Part shown: positions 1-7,383 of the stretch, in pieces
How positions within the stretch are numbered: position 1 is the stretch's first letter
Layout: each line of letters starts with the position of its first letter
Assembly (NCBI GenBank): GCA_937880335.1
Contig: CALFLJ010000190.1
Location: 1 to 32,743, forward strand
Source of the DNA: an uncultured Succinatimonas sp.
GTDB lineage: Bacteria; Pseudomonadota; Gammaproteobacteria; Enterobacterales; Succinivibrionaceae
Length of the DNA: 32,743 bases
Reading direction: 5' to 3'
Notes under the pieces: model-generated
What the model was told of the DNA's origin: nothing
The model's input: the letters and a program-made list of their open reading frames with translations, nothing else
Database searches by the model: none
Position numbers and translations under genes: made by a program

Positions 1-2400
1 TACCTTACCCTCGTCGCTGTTGGTGGTTACGGTAGAGCTGAACAATTCATTGAATCTGACATTGATCTTTTAATTGTATCTAATCTTGATCCAATTCCTG
101 ATAATGCAAGAGATGCCATTGAAAAGCTGGTTTCTTTTTTATGGGATCTAAAACTTGATCTAGGTACTTCGGTTAGAACCATAAAAGAAACTGTTTTAGC
201 CTCTCGCGAAGACATCACCATTATCACCAATCTATTAGAAACTCACCTTATAGCAGGCAATAAAGATGTCTACAACCATCTTTTAACAGCCCTGCATAAC
301 GACGAATTTTGGGATGATGAGAGATTCTTTGAAGCAAAAATCTCAGAGCAGATGCAAAGCTACCACAGCTTTAGAGATACTGTTTATTCACTAGAGCCTG
401 ACGTTAAGAACAATCCTGGTGGTCTGCGTGATCTTCACATCATGCAGTGGCTTGCAATTAAAAATTTCCATGCCACAAAAGATGACGATTTGTGCTCCGT
501 AGGATTACTTACAAAATCTGAATACGATGAATACCTAGCCCGCCAGTCATTCTTATGGGATGTACGCTATGCTATTCACTGCAACTCTAACTCTAATATC
601 TTAAGATTAGATTTTCAAAAGACCGTCGCCTCCATCTTAGGTTACGGTGATGAGGGTAATGCACCTGTTGAAGCAATGATGCGTGATCTTTTCCGTATCT
701 TCCACAGAGTGCGTGAATTAAACTATATTTTAGTTCAGCAAGCTTCAATTAAAGTAAAAGGTTATGTAGGCAAAGAGTTCTCTGATCCTGTCTTTATCGA
801 CAGCTCTTTTGTACAAAAAGGAACTTTCATTGATGTTTTAGATCATGAACTTTTCAAAAATGATCCTAGAAAAATCTTAGATTTGTTCTTAGCTATCGAT
901 TCTCGCCCAATTATCCATAACATTCACGTTAACTGCTTGCGTGCTCTTCGTGAAGGTCGCAGAGTTTTAAAAGATTACTTAATTACCGATCCTGTTTGCA
1001 GAGAGAAGTTCAGACAATTACTGCAAAAAACTGAGAGTGCTCCTCTTTTGTTCTCTTTAATGCATGAAACTCGTGTACTCTCAAGCTATATGCCTCAGTG
1101 GGCAAGAATTGAAGGTTTGGCTCAGTTTGACAGATTCCATCTATTTAGTGTCGATGAGCACTCTATTAGAGTAATCAAAAATATTCACGATTTAGCTTTA
1201 TCTAAAGATCCAATCTATCAGCTTTTTAAGATCGTCTCTAAAAAGATCTCTGAGCCTGAACTTTTAATCACAGCAGCTCTCCTACATGATATTGCCAAAG
1301 GTCGTGGTGGCAATCATGCTCAAAAAGGGTCAAAAGAAGCAGAATTATTCTGTAAATTGCATGGCTTTAATGATTACCAGACAGGTATCATCAGCTGGCT
1401 TGTAGCCTCTCACCTGCAATTTAGTACAACTGCTACAAGACGAGACATTACCGATCTTGAGGTGATCAACAATTTTGCTGACTTTGTTGGCGACGAAGAG
1501 CATCTAAATTTACTGTACTGCTTAACTGTTGCCGATATTAGTGCAACTAATGATAACGTCTGGAACTCATGGAAAGACAATATTTTCAAGCAACTATATC
1601 AGTCCACTAAGATAGCTATTTCTCAAGGAGAGACAGACCTTGAAACTAATATGCAACAGCAGGCTTTAGAGCGTAAAGAAAAGGTAATAGAGCTTACAAA
1701 AGACTGCAAGAAGGATGATATTCTAAAGTACATAAGACAGTTCCCTATTGAGTACTTTATCCACTATCAGCCCGAGGACATCAGCTGGCATGCACGTAAT
1801 ATCTTAAGATATTCACATACAGATAAACCTCTAATTCTGTTCTCTCAGACTCCAAACGTAGGTACTGAGCTTTTGGTTTACTATCAGAGCAACTCTCCAA
1901 AATTCTTTGGAAACCTTGTAAAAACCATGGCGATAAAGCAGTTGAACGTTTTTAGTGCACAAATATTTTTAACGCACAATTTTCATGCATTATGCACAAT
2001 TATGTTCCAAAACAAAAAAGGTCTTCCCCTTGATCATGACCGCCTGAATGGTCTGAGAAAAGCAATTTTGTCAGGTCTTGATGACAAGTCACAAAGCCTT
2101 ATTTTATCTAATTCAGGACGTAAAATTTTCGATCTTCCAACCACAATTTCTTTCTTAGATTCTGGCTCTGAAAAGCAGACTAAGCTTGAAATCTCTACGC
2201 TTGACAGGCAAGGTCTATTGGCTAAAATCGGCATAACACTTGGTAATTTAGGTTGTCTAATCAGTGCAGCTAGAATCACCACCACAGGTGAGCGTGCTGA
2301 TGATTATTTTGCAATTACCGATGAAAACGGATTACCTTTAGATTCAATCAGAAAAGAAGAACTGACCACAGCATTAAAAGCAGCTCTTGATGAATCTTAA
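1..2400 (+). CDS. glnD: Bifunctional uridylyltransferase/uridylyl-removing enzyme GlnD (5' end outside window)
   Basis: GlnD adds UMP to PII protein when glutamine is low and removes it when glutamine is high, so it sits at the top of nitrogen control. The frame is open from base 1, giving 799 codons; the family is about 890 residues, so roughly the first 90 are missing. Visible parts, in order: the nucleotidyltransferase signature GGYGRAEQ followed by SDIDLLI (codons 8-25); the GlnD-typical NPGGLRDLH; an HD phosphohydrolase motif LLHDIAKGRGG around codon 429; and two C-terminal ACT domains (about 1820-1990 and 2190-2390) that sense glutamine. The first ATG visible (352) is internal and should not be used as the start. 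dapD follows 28 bp later, the same neighbour pair as in E. coli. The family call is secure. Confidence 0.96.
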   Translation, partial: YLTLVAVGGYGRAEQFIESDIDLLIVSNLDPIPDNARDAIEKLVSFLWDLKLDLGTSVRTIKETVLASREDITIITNLLETHLIAGNKDVYNHLLTALHNDEFWDDERFFEAKISEQMQSYHSFRDTVYSLEPDVKNNPGGLRDLHIMQWLAIKNFHATKDDDLCSVGLLTKSEYDEYLARQSFLWDVRYAIHCNSNSNILRLDFQKTVASILGYGDEGNAPVEAMMRDLFRIFHRVRELNYILVQQASIKVKGYVGKEFSDPVFIDSSFVQKGTFIDVLDHELFKNDPRKILDLFLAIDSRPIIHNIHVNCLRALREGRRVLKDYLITDPVCREKFRQLLQKTESAPLLFSLMHETRVLSSYMPQWARIEGLAQFDRFHLFSVDEHSIRVIKNIHDLALSKDPIYQLFKIVSKKISEPELLITAALLHDIAKGRGGNHAQKGSKEAELFCKLHGFNDYQTGIISWLVASHLQFSTTATRRDITDLEVINNFADFVGDEEHLNLLYCLTVADISATNDNVWNSWKDNIFKQLYQSTKIAISQGETDLETNMQQQALERKEKVIELTKDCKKDDILKYIRQFPIEYFIHYQPEDISWHARNILRYSHTDKPLILFSQTPNVGTELLVYYQSNSPKFFGNLVKTMAIKQLNVFSAQIFLTHNFHALCTIMFQNKKGLPLDHDRLNGLRKAILSGLDDKSQSLILSNSGRKIFDLPTTISFLDSGSEKQTKLEISTLDRQGLLAKIGITLGNLGCLISAARITTTGERADDYFAITDENGLPLDSIRKEELTTALKAALDES

Positions 2401-2428
2401 ATGCAGAAAATGCCAATAGGAGATTTAA

Positions 2429-3274
2429 ATGTCTGTTTTAGACTTACAACCAGTTATTGAAGAGGCTTTTGAAAACCGTGCTTCAATCAATTCAAAGACC
2501 GTTACACCACAGTTAAGAAAAGCTATCGACGAGGTTATAGCAGCTCTAGATGCTGGTGTAATTCGCGTAGCTGAAAAGAAAAACGGTGACTGGGTTACCA
2601 ATCAGTGGATTAAAAAAGCAGTTTTACTTTCTTTTAGAATTGAAGACAATTTCTTAACTGAAGTTCCTGGTGGCGCTTTCTACGATAAGGTTCACTTAAA
2701 GTTTGAAGGATACACAGCTGAGCGTTTTGCCAAGGAAGGCATTCGTGCAGTTCCAGGTTGTGTGGTTCGTCGTGGTGCTTATCTTGAGCCAAATACCATT
2801 TTATTACCATCATTCGTTAACATCGGCGCTCACGTCGGTTCTGGTACCATGGTTGATACATGGGCTACTGTAGGTTCTTGCGCACAGGTAGGTAAAAATG
2901 TTCATATCGCAGGCGGTGCTGGTATCGGAGGTGTTCTAGAGCCAGTTCAGGCAGGTCCTACCATTATCGAGGATAACTGCTTTATCGGTGCAAGATCTGA
3001 GGTTGTAGAAGGTGTTATCGTAGGTGAAGGCTCAGTTATTTCAATGGGCGTATTCTTAGGTAAATCCACAAGAATTTATGACAGAACCACAGGTGAGATT
3101 TCATACGGTAGAATTCCTCCTCATTCAGTAGTAGTTGCAGGTAACTTACCTTCAAAGGATGGTAAGTACTCACTGTATGCTGCTATCATCGTTAAGCGCG
3201 TTGATGAGAAGACCTTATCAAAGGTTGGCCTAAACGAGTTATTACGTCAGGCTCAAGAAGAAGTTCACGGTTAA
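2429..3274 (+). CDS. dapD: 2,3,4,5-tetrahydropyridine-2,6-dicarboxylate N-succinyltransferase DapD
   Basis: DapD transfers succinyl from succinyl-CoA to tetrahydrodipicolinate in the succinylase branch of the diaminopimelate/lysine pathway, in the cytoplasm. The 281 residues match the E. coli enzyme (274) almost end to end: an N-terminal helical region containing RVAEKKNGDWVTNQW, then a left-handed beta-helix of hexapeptide repeats (VNIGAHV, GTMVDTWATVGSCAQVGKNV, GGAGIGGVLEP, EDNCFIGARSEVVEGVIVGE), and a C-terminal GNLPSKDGKYSLYAAIIVK segment. The ATG has AGGAG six bases upstream. It lies 28 bp after glnD and is probably co-transcribed with it, ending at the terminator just downstream. Nothing unusual was seen. 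Confidence 0.97.
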   Translation: MSVLDLQPVIEEAFENRASINSKTVTPQLRKAIDEVIAALDAGVIRVAEKKNGDWVTNQWIKKAVLLSFRIEDNFLTEVPGGAFYDKVHLKFEGYTAERFAKEGIRAVPGCVVRRGAYLEPNTILLPSFVNIGAHVGSGTMVDTWATVGSCAQVGKNVHIAGGAGIGGVLEPVQAGPTIIEDNCFIGARSEVVEGVIVGEGSVISMGVFLGKSTRIYDRTTGEISYGRIPPHSVVVAGNLPSKDGKYSLYAAIIVKRVDEKTLSKVGLNELLRQAQEEVHG

Positions 3275-3300
3275 CAGGAGCTGAATTCTTCTCTTTTGAA

Positions 3301-3326
3301 AAATGCCAGCTCTCGCTGGCATTTTT
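3301..3326. terminator. Bidirectional intrinsic terminator between dapD and the metal-uptake cassette
   Basis: A perfect 10-bp stem (AAATGCCAGC, loop TCTC, GCTGGCATTT) is flanked by A and T runs on both sides. It can therefore stop dapD transcripts on the plus strand and the convergent metal-uptake cassette on the minus strand. Confidence 0.92.
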
Positions 3327-3359
3327 ATGATTAAATGATCCTTATTTTACAACTGCCAT

Positions 3360-3782
3360 CTAATCCTTAACTTTGATTTTTCCTCTTTTACTTAAAACAG
3401 TCAGTTTGTCTACTTTTAAAAATAGTTCAGAGAATCCGTTATGATCGAAATAATAAGGTTTTCCACTGACTCTAACCCATGAATTATCTTTTGGAATGTA
3501 ACCATCGTAGTCAAGGTACATTCCTGCTAATACATCATTAAAACAGCAACCTGGTCCATACCTGTAGACAAAGGCAAATTCTTTTTTCTGATCAAAATCA
3601 GGATCATCAAAAGTTCCTCTTTCAAGATTACCTTCAAATGTAACAGTAATTTCTCTGTATTCATCAAGATTTAGGTAGATATCATTAATGGTTGTTATAA
3701 AGTACTTGTCTCCAATCACTATTTCTTTTGCCTGTACGCATTGAAACAGTAAAAGCAAAAACAAAAAAATTATCATTTTCAT
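3360..3782 (-). CDS. Small exported protein with a Cys-Cys motif, last gene of the metal-uptake cassette
   Basis: The product is 140 residues. It starts with a clear Sec signal peptide (MKMIIFLFLLLLFQCVQA, cleavage predicted before K19), so it should be periplasmic, or a lipoprotein-like exported protein if C15 is modified, although the lipobox is poor. The mature part reads like a small beta-barrel: EITVTFEGNLERG, then FVYRYGPGCCFND (C79-C80), then SWVRVSGKPYY. This layout resembles the exported domain of DUF1980/TIGR03943-type proteins, which often sit beside zinc ABC transporters; that link is from memory and not proven. Its ATG overlaps the permease stop codon by 4 bp (ATGA), indicating translational coupling. 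A role in periplasmic metal handling is inferred from context only. Confidence 0.75.
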   Translation of the reverse strand: MKMIIFLFLLLLFQCVQAKEIVIGDKYFITTINDIYLNLDEYREITVTFEGNLERGTFDDPDFDQKKEFAFVYRYGPGCCFNDVLAGMYLDYDGYIPKDNSWVRVSGKPYYFDHNGFSELFLKVDKLTVLSKRGKIKVKD

Positions 3783-4600
3783 TTTATCAATCCAAGTTTT
3801 CCCACGATAAAGTGTAATGCAAAAATAAATACATTTATAAGAACTATGCTTGCTCCTGTCGGAGTTGAAAAAAGGTACGAGGTAAACAGTCCAGATGAAA
3901 AGGTTACAACGCTTAAGATTAAACTGTAAATAACAACTGATTTATAGCTTTTAAGAACAGTCATGGCACAAATTGCCGGAAGAACAATTAAATTGGATAT
4001 CAGTAATGCTCCCATCATTTTCATTCCTAAAACAATGATCACTGCACATATCATGGCCAGAAACATATTTAGAAGCTTTACATTAAGGCCTAAAGCTGTC
4101 GCATAATTTTCATCAAAAGTAACAGCAAAAAATTTACGGTAGAGACATGCATAGATAACCATAATCACAGAGCACACCACTATTGTTATATACATGTCAG
4201 AAACTCTCATTCCTAGGATCGAACCGAACAGGTAATTGCAGACATCAGTGTTCATTCCTGTTGTTACAGACAGAATCATTACACCTACAGCAAGAGATCC
4301 AGTTGAAAGTAAAGCTATCGCAGAATCTGATCTCAGCTTTGTTTTATTGGATATAGAAAGAAGAAAAAATGCGCATAATATGACTACCGGCAGAGAAAAG
4401 GTTATAGGAGATTTTTTTAAAGCAACGGACAGTGCCAATACGCCAAAGGCTACATGGGACAGTCCGTCGCCCATCATTGAATAGTGTTTTAATACTAGAT
4501 TTACGCCTATAAGACTCGCACATAAGCTTATAAAAATGCCGGTGATAAATGCTCTTATCATAAAGGAATATGAAAACATCTGAACAATTTCATCCATCAT
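3779..4600 (-). CDS. znuB: Metal (zinc/manganese-type) ABC transporter permease, ZnuB family
   Basis: This is the inner-membrane permease of an ABC-3 family metal importer. The 273 residues form about eight hydrophobic segments. Family features are SLIGVNLVLKHYSMMGDGLSHVAFGVLAL near the N terminus (the GDGLSH stretch is typical of ZnuB/TroC/MntB proteins) and GMKMMGALLISNLIVLPA in the second half. It overlaps the ATPase gene by 4 bp upstream and the small exported CC protein by 4 bp downstream, so the three are translationally coupled. The metal cannot be read from the permease; zinc is inferred from the cassette (His/Cys small protein, acidic loop in the binding protein). The symbol marks the family, not proven orthology with E. 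coli ZnuB. Confidence 0.9.
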   Translation of the reverse strand: MMDEIVQMFSYSFMIRAFITGIFISLCASLIGVNLVLKHYSMMGDGLSHVAFGVLALSVALKKSPITFSLPVVILCAFFLLSISNKTKLRSDSAIALLSTGSLAVGVMILSVTTGMNTDVCNYLFGSILGMRVSDMYITIVVCSVIMVIYACLYRKFFAVTFDENYATALGLNVKLLNMFLAMICAVIIVLGMKMMGALLISNLIVLPAICAMTVLKSYKSVVIYSLILSVVTFSSGLFTSYLFSTPTGASIVLINVFIFALHFIVGKLGLIK

Positions 4601-5292
4601 ACACTGTGCTCCGATAGTTCTCTGAAAATTGCACTTTCAATAAATTCCTTACTGTTTCCAAGATATTTGACTTTATGCTCAAGACACAAAACAGAATCAC
4701 TTTCTTTACAGATCCTGCTTATATCATGACAAACAATCAGGATGGCAACTTTATAGAACTTATTTACATGTCTAATCAGACTGTAGATTTTTTCTCTTGT
4801 TCTGCAGTCTAAGCCGGCTTCGGGTTCATCAAGGATCAGAATTTCAGGGCGTGCACAAAGAGCTCTGGCCATGAGAATTATCCTTTTCTGACCACCTGAC
4901 AGTGAAAAGAAAGATCTATCCATAAGATCTTTTATACCTAATTCTTCAATTACACTTGATAAATGGATTTTTTCCTCCTTTGATAACCAGAAATTGAATA
5001 ATTTCTTTGAAAATCCACTTACAACTATTTCATACGCTGTAGCTGGAAAGAATTCTCCGTCCTGGTTCTGTTGCGACATATAGCCACAGGTTACGTGTCT
5101 GTCTATGGATATAGAACCATGGTATCTTTTAATCTCCTTGGTAATAGCCTTTACTAAAGTGCTTTTACCTGATCCATTTGGACCAATAACAGCAAGATAC
5201 TGACCTTCAAAAAGAGAAAAAGAAACGTTGTCGATAACCTTTTGCATACCAAAGGTTATGGTCAAATTGCTAACATTAAGAAGAGAGTGCAT
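4597..5292 (-). CDS. znuC: Metal ABC transporter ATP-binding protein, ZnuC family
   Basis: This is the cytoplasmic ATPase of the importer, 231 residues. Walker A is GPNGSGKS (37-44), the ABC signature LSGGQ is at 131-135, Walker B ILILDEP is at 151-157, and the switch histidine lies in IVCHDIS. The first 14 residues are typical of metal-type ABC proteins (LLNVSNLTITFG). The ATG at 5292 has no Shine-Dalgarno sequence: the bases just upstream are the T run and 3' arm of a hairpin (5295-5318), so its initiation may depend on read-through from znuA or on RNA folding. It overlaps the permease gene by 4 bp. Confidence 0.93.
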   Translation of the reverse strand: MHSLLNVSNLTITFGMQKVIDNVSFSLFEGQYLAVIGPNGSGKSTLVKAITKEIKRYHGSISIDRHVTCGYMSQQNQDGEFFPATAYEIVVSGFSKKLFNFWLSKEEKIHLSSVIEELGIKDLMDRSFFSLSGGQKRIILMARALCARPEILILDEPEAGLDCRTREKIYSLIRHVNKFYKVAILIVCHDISRICKESDSVLCLEHKVKYLGNSKEFIESAIFRELSEHSV

Positions 5293-5294
5293 AT

Positions 5295-5318
5295 AAAAGC
5301 AGCAGCTTTCACTGCTGC
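5295..5318 (-). terminator. Hairpin with T run between the binding-protein and ATPase genes (partial terminator/attenuator)
   Basis: In the minus-strand transcript GCAGCAG pairs with CTGCTGC across a 6-nt loop and is followed by TTTTAT. The T run ends only 2-3 bases before the ATPase start codon. As a partial terminator or a 3' stabiliser it would give more binding protein than membrane components, which is common in ABC import operons. Confidence 0.7.
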
Positions 5319-5336
5319 CTCCTATGTTAATAAATA

Positions 5337-6272
5337 CTATTGAAGTGCTTTCTTTAATACAGGAAGATTGCTTCTGAACAGAGAAATAAGACTCTCATTA
5401 TTCTTAAACTGTTCTTTTGTAACATTGTGCCCTGTATTGAACACTGCTACATTAGCATCTACTGCCTGAGCGACAGTATTTGCAATAGAATCAGAAGTCA
5501 GCTCAATTTTAAGAATAGTTTTTGATTTGTTTTCCCTGGCCTTATCAATCAGAAACCTAATAGTTGCAGGAGATACTTCAGAATCGTCAGAACAGCCTTT
5601 AAATGCGGCAAAATAATCTAGTGAATAGTCTTTTACAAAATATAAAAGGGGAAATCTGTCACCAAAAATTAAAACCGATTTATTTGAATCTTTGATGATA
5701 TTTCTGATCTCACCATCAAGTTCTTTAAAGTCTTTGATATAGAGGTCAGCATTTTTTCTATAGGCATCCTTATTGTCAGGATCAAGCTTAATGATTTCAT
5801 CAGCAAGAAGTTTAATTAGCTTCTCATCATTTAAAGGAGATGTCCAGACATGCTCATCATATTCAACTTCATCTGAATCATGACCTGCCTCATCCTTTTC
5901 TTTCTCCATTCCCTCCTTTTCCTCTTCTTCACGCAGTTTTACCTTATCTGTAAAAGCAAAATGCCTGATTTTTTTATCTGAAGATTTTAAAAGATTTTCA
6001 ATCCACTCATCATTTTCACCTCCGTTGAATACAAAGAGATCTGAATTCATGATTGAAATAATATCGTTTGGTGATGGCTCAAAACTGTGTGAATCTGCTC
6101 CTGGTTTTAAGAGGATTTTTACCTTTGAGTGTTCACCTACGATATGTCTTACAAGATCATACTGAGGGAAACCGGTTGTAACAATATTAAGCTCTTTACC
6201 ATAAGCTTCTGAAAAAAAAGAAAACACAATTGATAAAAGAACAGCGTATGTTCTAATTTTAGATATAAACAT
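5337..6272 (-). CDS. znuA: Metal ABC transporter substrate-binding protein, ZnuA/TroA-like
   Basis: This is the periplasmic binding protein that delivers metal to the permease. It has a signal peptide (about residues 1-25) and 311 residues in all. Ligand motifs seen are PGADSHSFEPSP (H62) and YDEHVWTSP (H141), separated by a charged loop at 115-140 made mostly of Glu/Asp/Lys with a single His, unlike the His-rich loop of enterobacterial ZnuA. The third-ligand region reads VLIFGDRFPLLYFVKDY followed by DYFAAFKGCSDDSEVSP. That wording is familiar from Clostridia/Firmicutes metal-binding proteins rather than E. coli ZnuA. The ATG has GAGG five bases upstream. It lies between a near-palindrome on its 5' side and a hairpin on its 3' side. 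Metal specificity (Zn versus Mn) is inferred. Confidence 0.88.
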   Translation of the reverse strand: MFISKIRTYAVLLSIVFSFFSEAYGKELNIVTTGFPQYDLVRHIVGEHSKVKILLKPGADSHSFEPSPNDIISIMNSDLFVFNGGENDEWIENLLKSSDKKIRHFAFTDKVKLREEEEKEGMEKEKDEAGHDSDEVEYDEHVWTSPLNDEKLIKLLADEIIKLDPDNKDAYRKNADLYIKDFKELDGEIRNIIKDSNKSVLIFGDRFPLLYFVKDYSLDYFAAFKGCSDDSEVSPATIRFLIDKARENKSKTILKIELTSDSIANTVAQAVDANVAVFNTGHNVTKEQFKNNESLISLFRSNLPVLKKALQ

Positions 6273-6290
6273 ATAAACCTCGTAAAAATA

Positions 6291-6322
6291 AAAAAAGTAA
6301 TTAAACGTTTAGTTACTTTTTT
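6291..6322. promoter_or_regulatory. 32-bp near-perfect palindrome upstream of the binding-protein gene
   Basis: The outer arms AAAAAAGTAA / TTACTTTTTT enclose the perfect 10-bp palindrome TAAACGTTTA (6302-6311); only one symmetric position pair fails. On the minus strand it is A-rich before and T-rich after the stem, so it could terminate the upstream small gene. Its strict symmetry also suits a repressor operator just upstream of the znuA start. The two roles cannot be separated by reading alone. Confidence 0.65.
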
Positions 6323-6629
6323 ATTCTGTCTTTTTAACGCGGTTTGAAACGAGAGTTTCCTTTGCAAGAAATAGAGAAATGATTGCTGTTTTTTCTGAAG
6401 AAAAAACAGAGCAGAAATTAAATAAGTTAGAATTTAGTGAAGATCCTATAGGAACATTGTTATCGCCTGAAAGAGCATGAATACAGATACAGGTTGGACA
6501 GTCTTCAGGATCGTCACAGTGGTGATTCGCATTTGAGACTGCATAAAAAGAATAGAAACATGTTGTAGCGACTAGCAGAAATGAAAGGAACAATATTCTT
6601 ATATTCCAGTTTTCATTTCTTCTGAGCAT
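6321..6629 (-). CDS. Small membrane-anchored His/Cys-motif protein, first gene of the metal-uptake cassette
   Basis: The product is 102 residues. An N-terminal hydrophobic anchor (about 10-31, ILFLSFLLVATTCFYSFYAV) is followed at once by a metal-ligand-like cluster: H36, H37, C38, D39-D40, C44, C47, C49, H51 (read HHCDDPEDCPTCICIH). A weaker hydrophobic stretch and the tail ETLVSNRVKK follow. I recall short proteins with an HHxCxxxxCPxCxxI motif and a similar TLVSxKV ending beside zinc ABC genes in Firmicutes; their function is not established. The start is supported by AGAGGTG eight bases upstream and by a strong promoter 21 bp upstream. A periplasmic metal sensor, chaperone or scavenger is possible, but no function is assigned. 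Confidence 0.75.
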   Translation of the reverse strand: MLRRNENWNIRILFLSFLLVATTCFYSFYAVSNANHHCDDPEDCPTCICIHALSGDNNVPIGSSLNSNLFNFCSVFSSEKTAIISLFLAKETLVSNRVKKTE

Positions 6630-6649
6630 GTCTAATCACCTCTGATGTT

Positions 6650-6678
6650 TTTATACAGCTTAAATTTTGTTTCGTCAA
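6650..6678 (-). promoter_or_regulatory. Sigma70-type promoter of the metal-uptake cassette
   Basis: On the minus strand TTGACG (6678-6673) is separated by exactly 17 bp from TATAAA (6655-6650). It sits 20 bp before the ATG of the small His/Cys gene, so transcription would start only about 13 nt ahead of the coding region. Confidence 0.8.
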
Positions 6679-6683
6679 GTAAT

Positions 6684-6706
6684 TTAATAGCAATTATTAC
6701 TATTAA
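6684..6706. promoter_or_regulatory. Candidate operator (23-bp inverted repeat) next to the cassette promoter
   Basis: Perfect 7-bp arms TTAATAG / CTATTAA enclose a 9-bp AT spacer, 5 bp upstream of the -35 box. Size and position suit a Fur-family (Zur-like) or other metal-responsive regulator. The sequence does not match the E. coli Zur box closely, so the regulator is unknown. Confidence 0.45.
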
Positions 6707-6834
6707 TACAAAGTAGCACTGTTAACCTCTCATCATTACGGTTCAAATGCAACATCAGTCCAGGTTCCGCTTTTGATACGACAAAGCTGATTTACCACTA
6801 CTTAGGATCTATAAAAACCTATAAAATAGACTTT

Positions 6835-7350
6835 TTACCTAATTCCTGCTTCAACACTGCTGGCTAAAAGAGAGTTTCTTATAAAACTCTCTTTCAGAGC
6901 TGTCAGCTCCACAGGCTTTAATTCGGGAGTAGCTCTCCCTATGATGTTTACCTGTTTACTCCGGTTAATTGCTGCATTTAAGTCCATGTCTATGACGGTC
7001 CCACAGTCAGGACATTCATAGACACGGTCTTTTAACGTAATATCTTTCCTGATATAGCCACAGTGAGAGCAGTTCTTTGTACTTGGATAGAATCTGTCTG
7101 CTTCGACAATATTTCTTCTGTACTCTCTTGCCTTATACATAAGCTTTTCTTTTAATTTATAGAAACCAATGTCAGATATGGCAAGAACAAGACGATGATT
7201 AGGCATCATGCCTTTTACATTCAAGTCTTCTAAAACAATATATTCATAATGTCTTACAAGAACAGTGGTAAGCTTGTGGACAAAATCATCTCTGATATTG
7301 GAAATTCAGCTGTGAAGCTTAGTTAATCTTTTAGAAAACTTTTTATAGAT
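6835..7350 (-). pseudogene. Truncated TnpB (IS200/IS605-type OrfB) remnant with an in-frame stop
   Basis: Only the C-terminal part of a TnpB-like RNA-guided nuclease remains. The frame starts near 7350 with KKFSKRLTKLHS, meets a TGA at 7308-7306 where intact proteins usually have Arg (CGA to TGA is one step), then continues ISNIRDDFVHKLTTVLV and EDLNVKGMM. It ends with the zinc finger CSHC...CPDC and the last RuvC motif DMDLNAAIN. The N-terminal RuvC-I/II region is absent and I see no tnpA. The longest uninterrupted piece (7224 to 6835, 129 codons) begins at an internal TTG and is not a real gene start. It marks past transposon activity beside the metal cassette. Confidence 0.88.
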
Positions 7351-7383
7351 TTATCGCAACTTCAAATTATCCATACAAATATT

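Noticed and set aside
6734..6800. Minus-strand peptide reading QLCRIKSGTWTDVAFEP followed by a stop
   Set aside because: It looks coding-like but is only about 20 codons with a stop just upstream; it may be the end of a lost gene or TnpB flank, too short to annotate.
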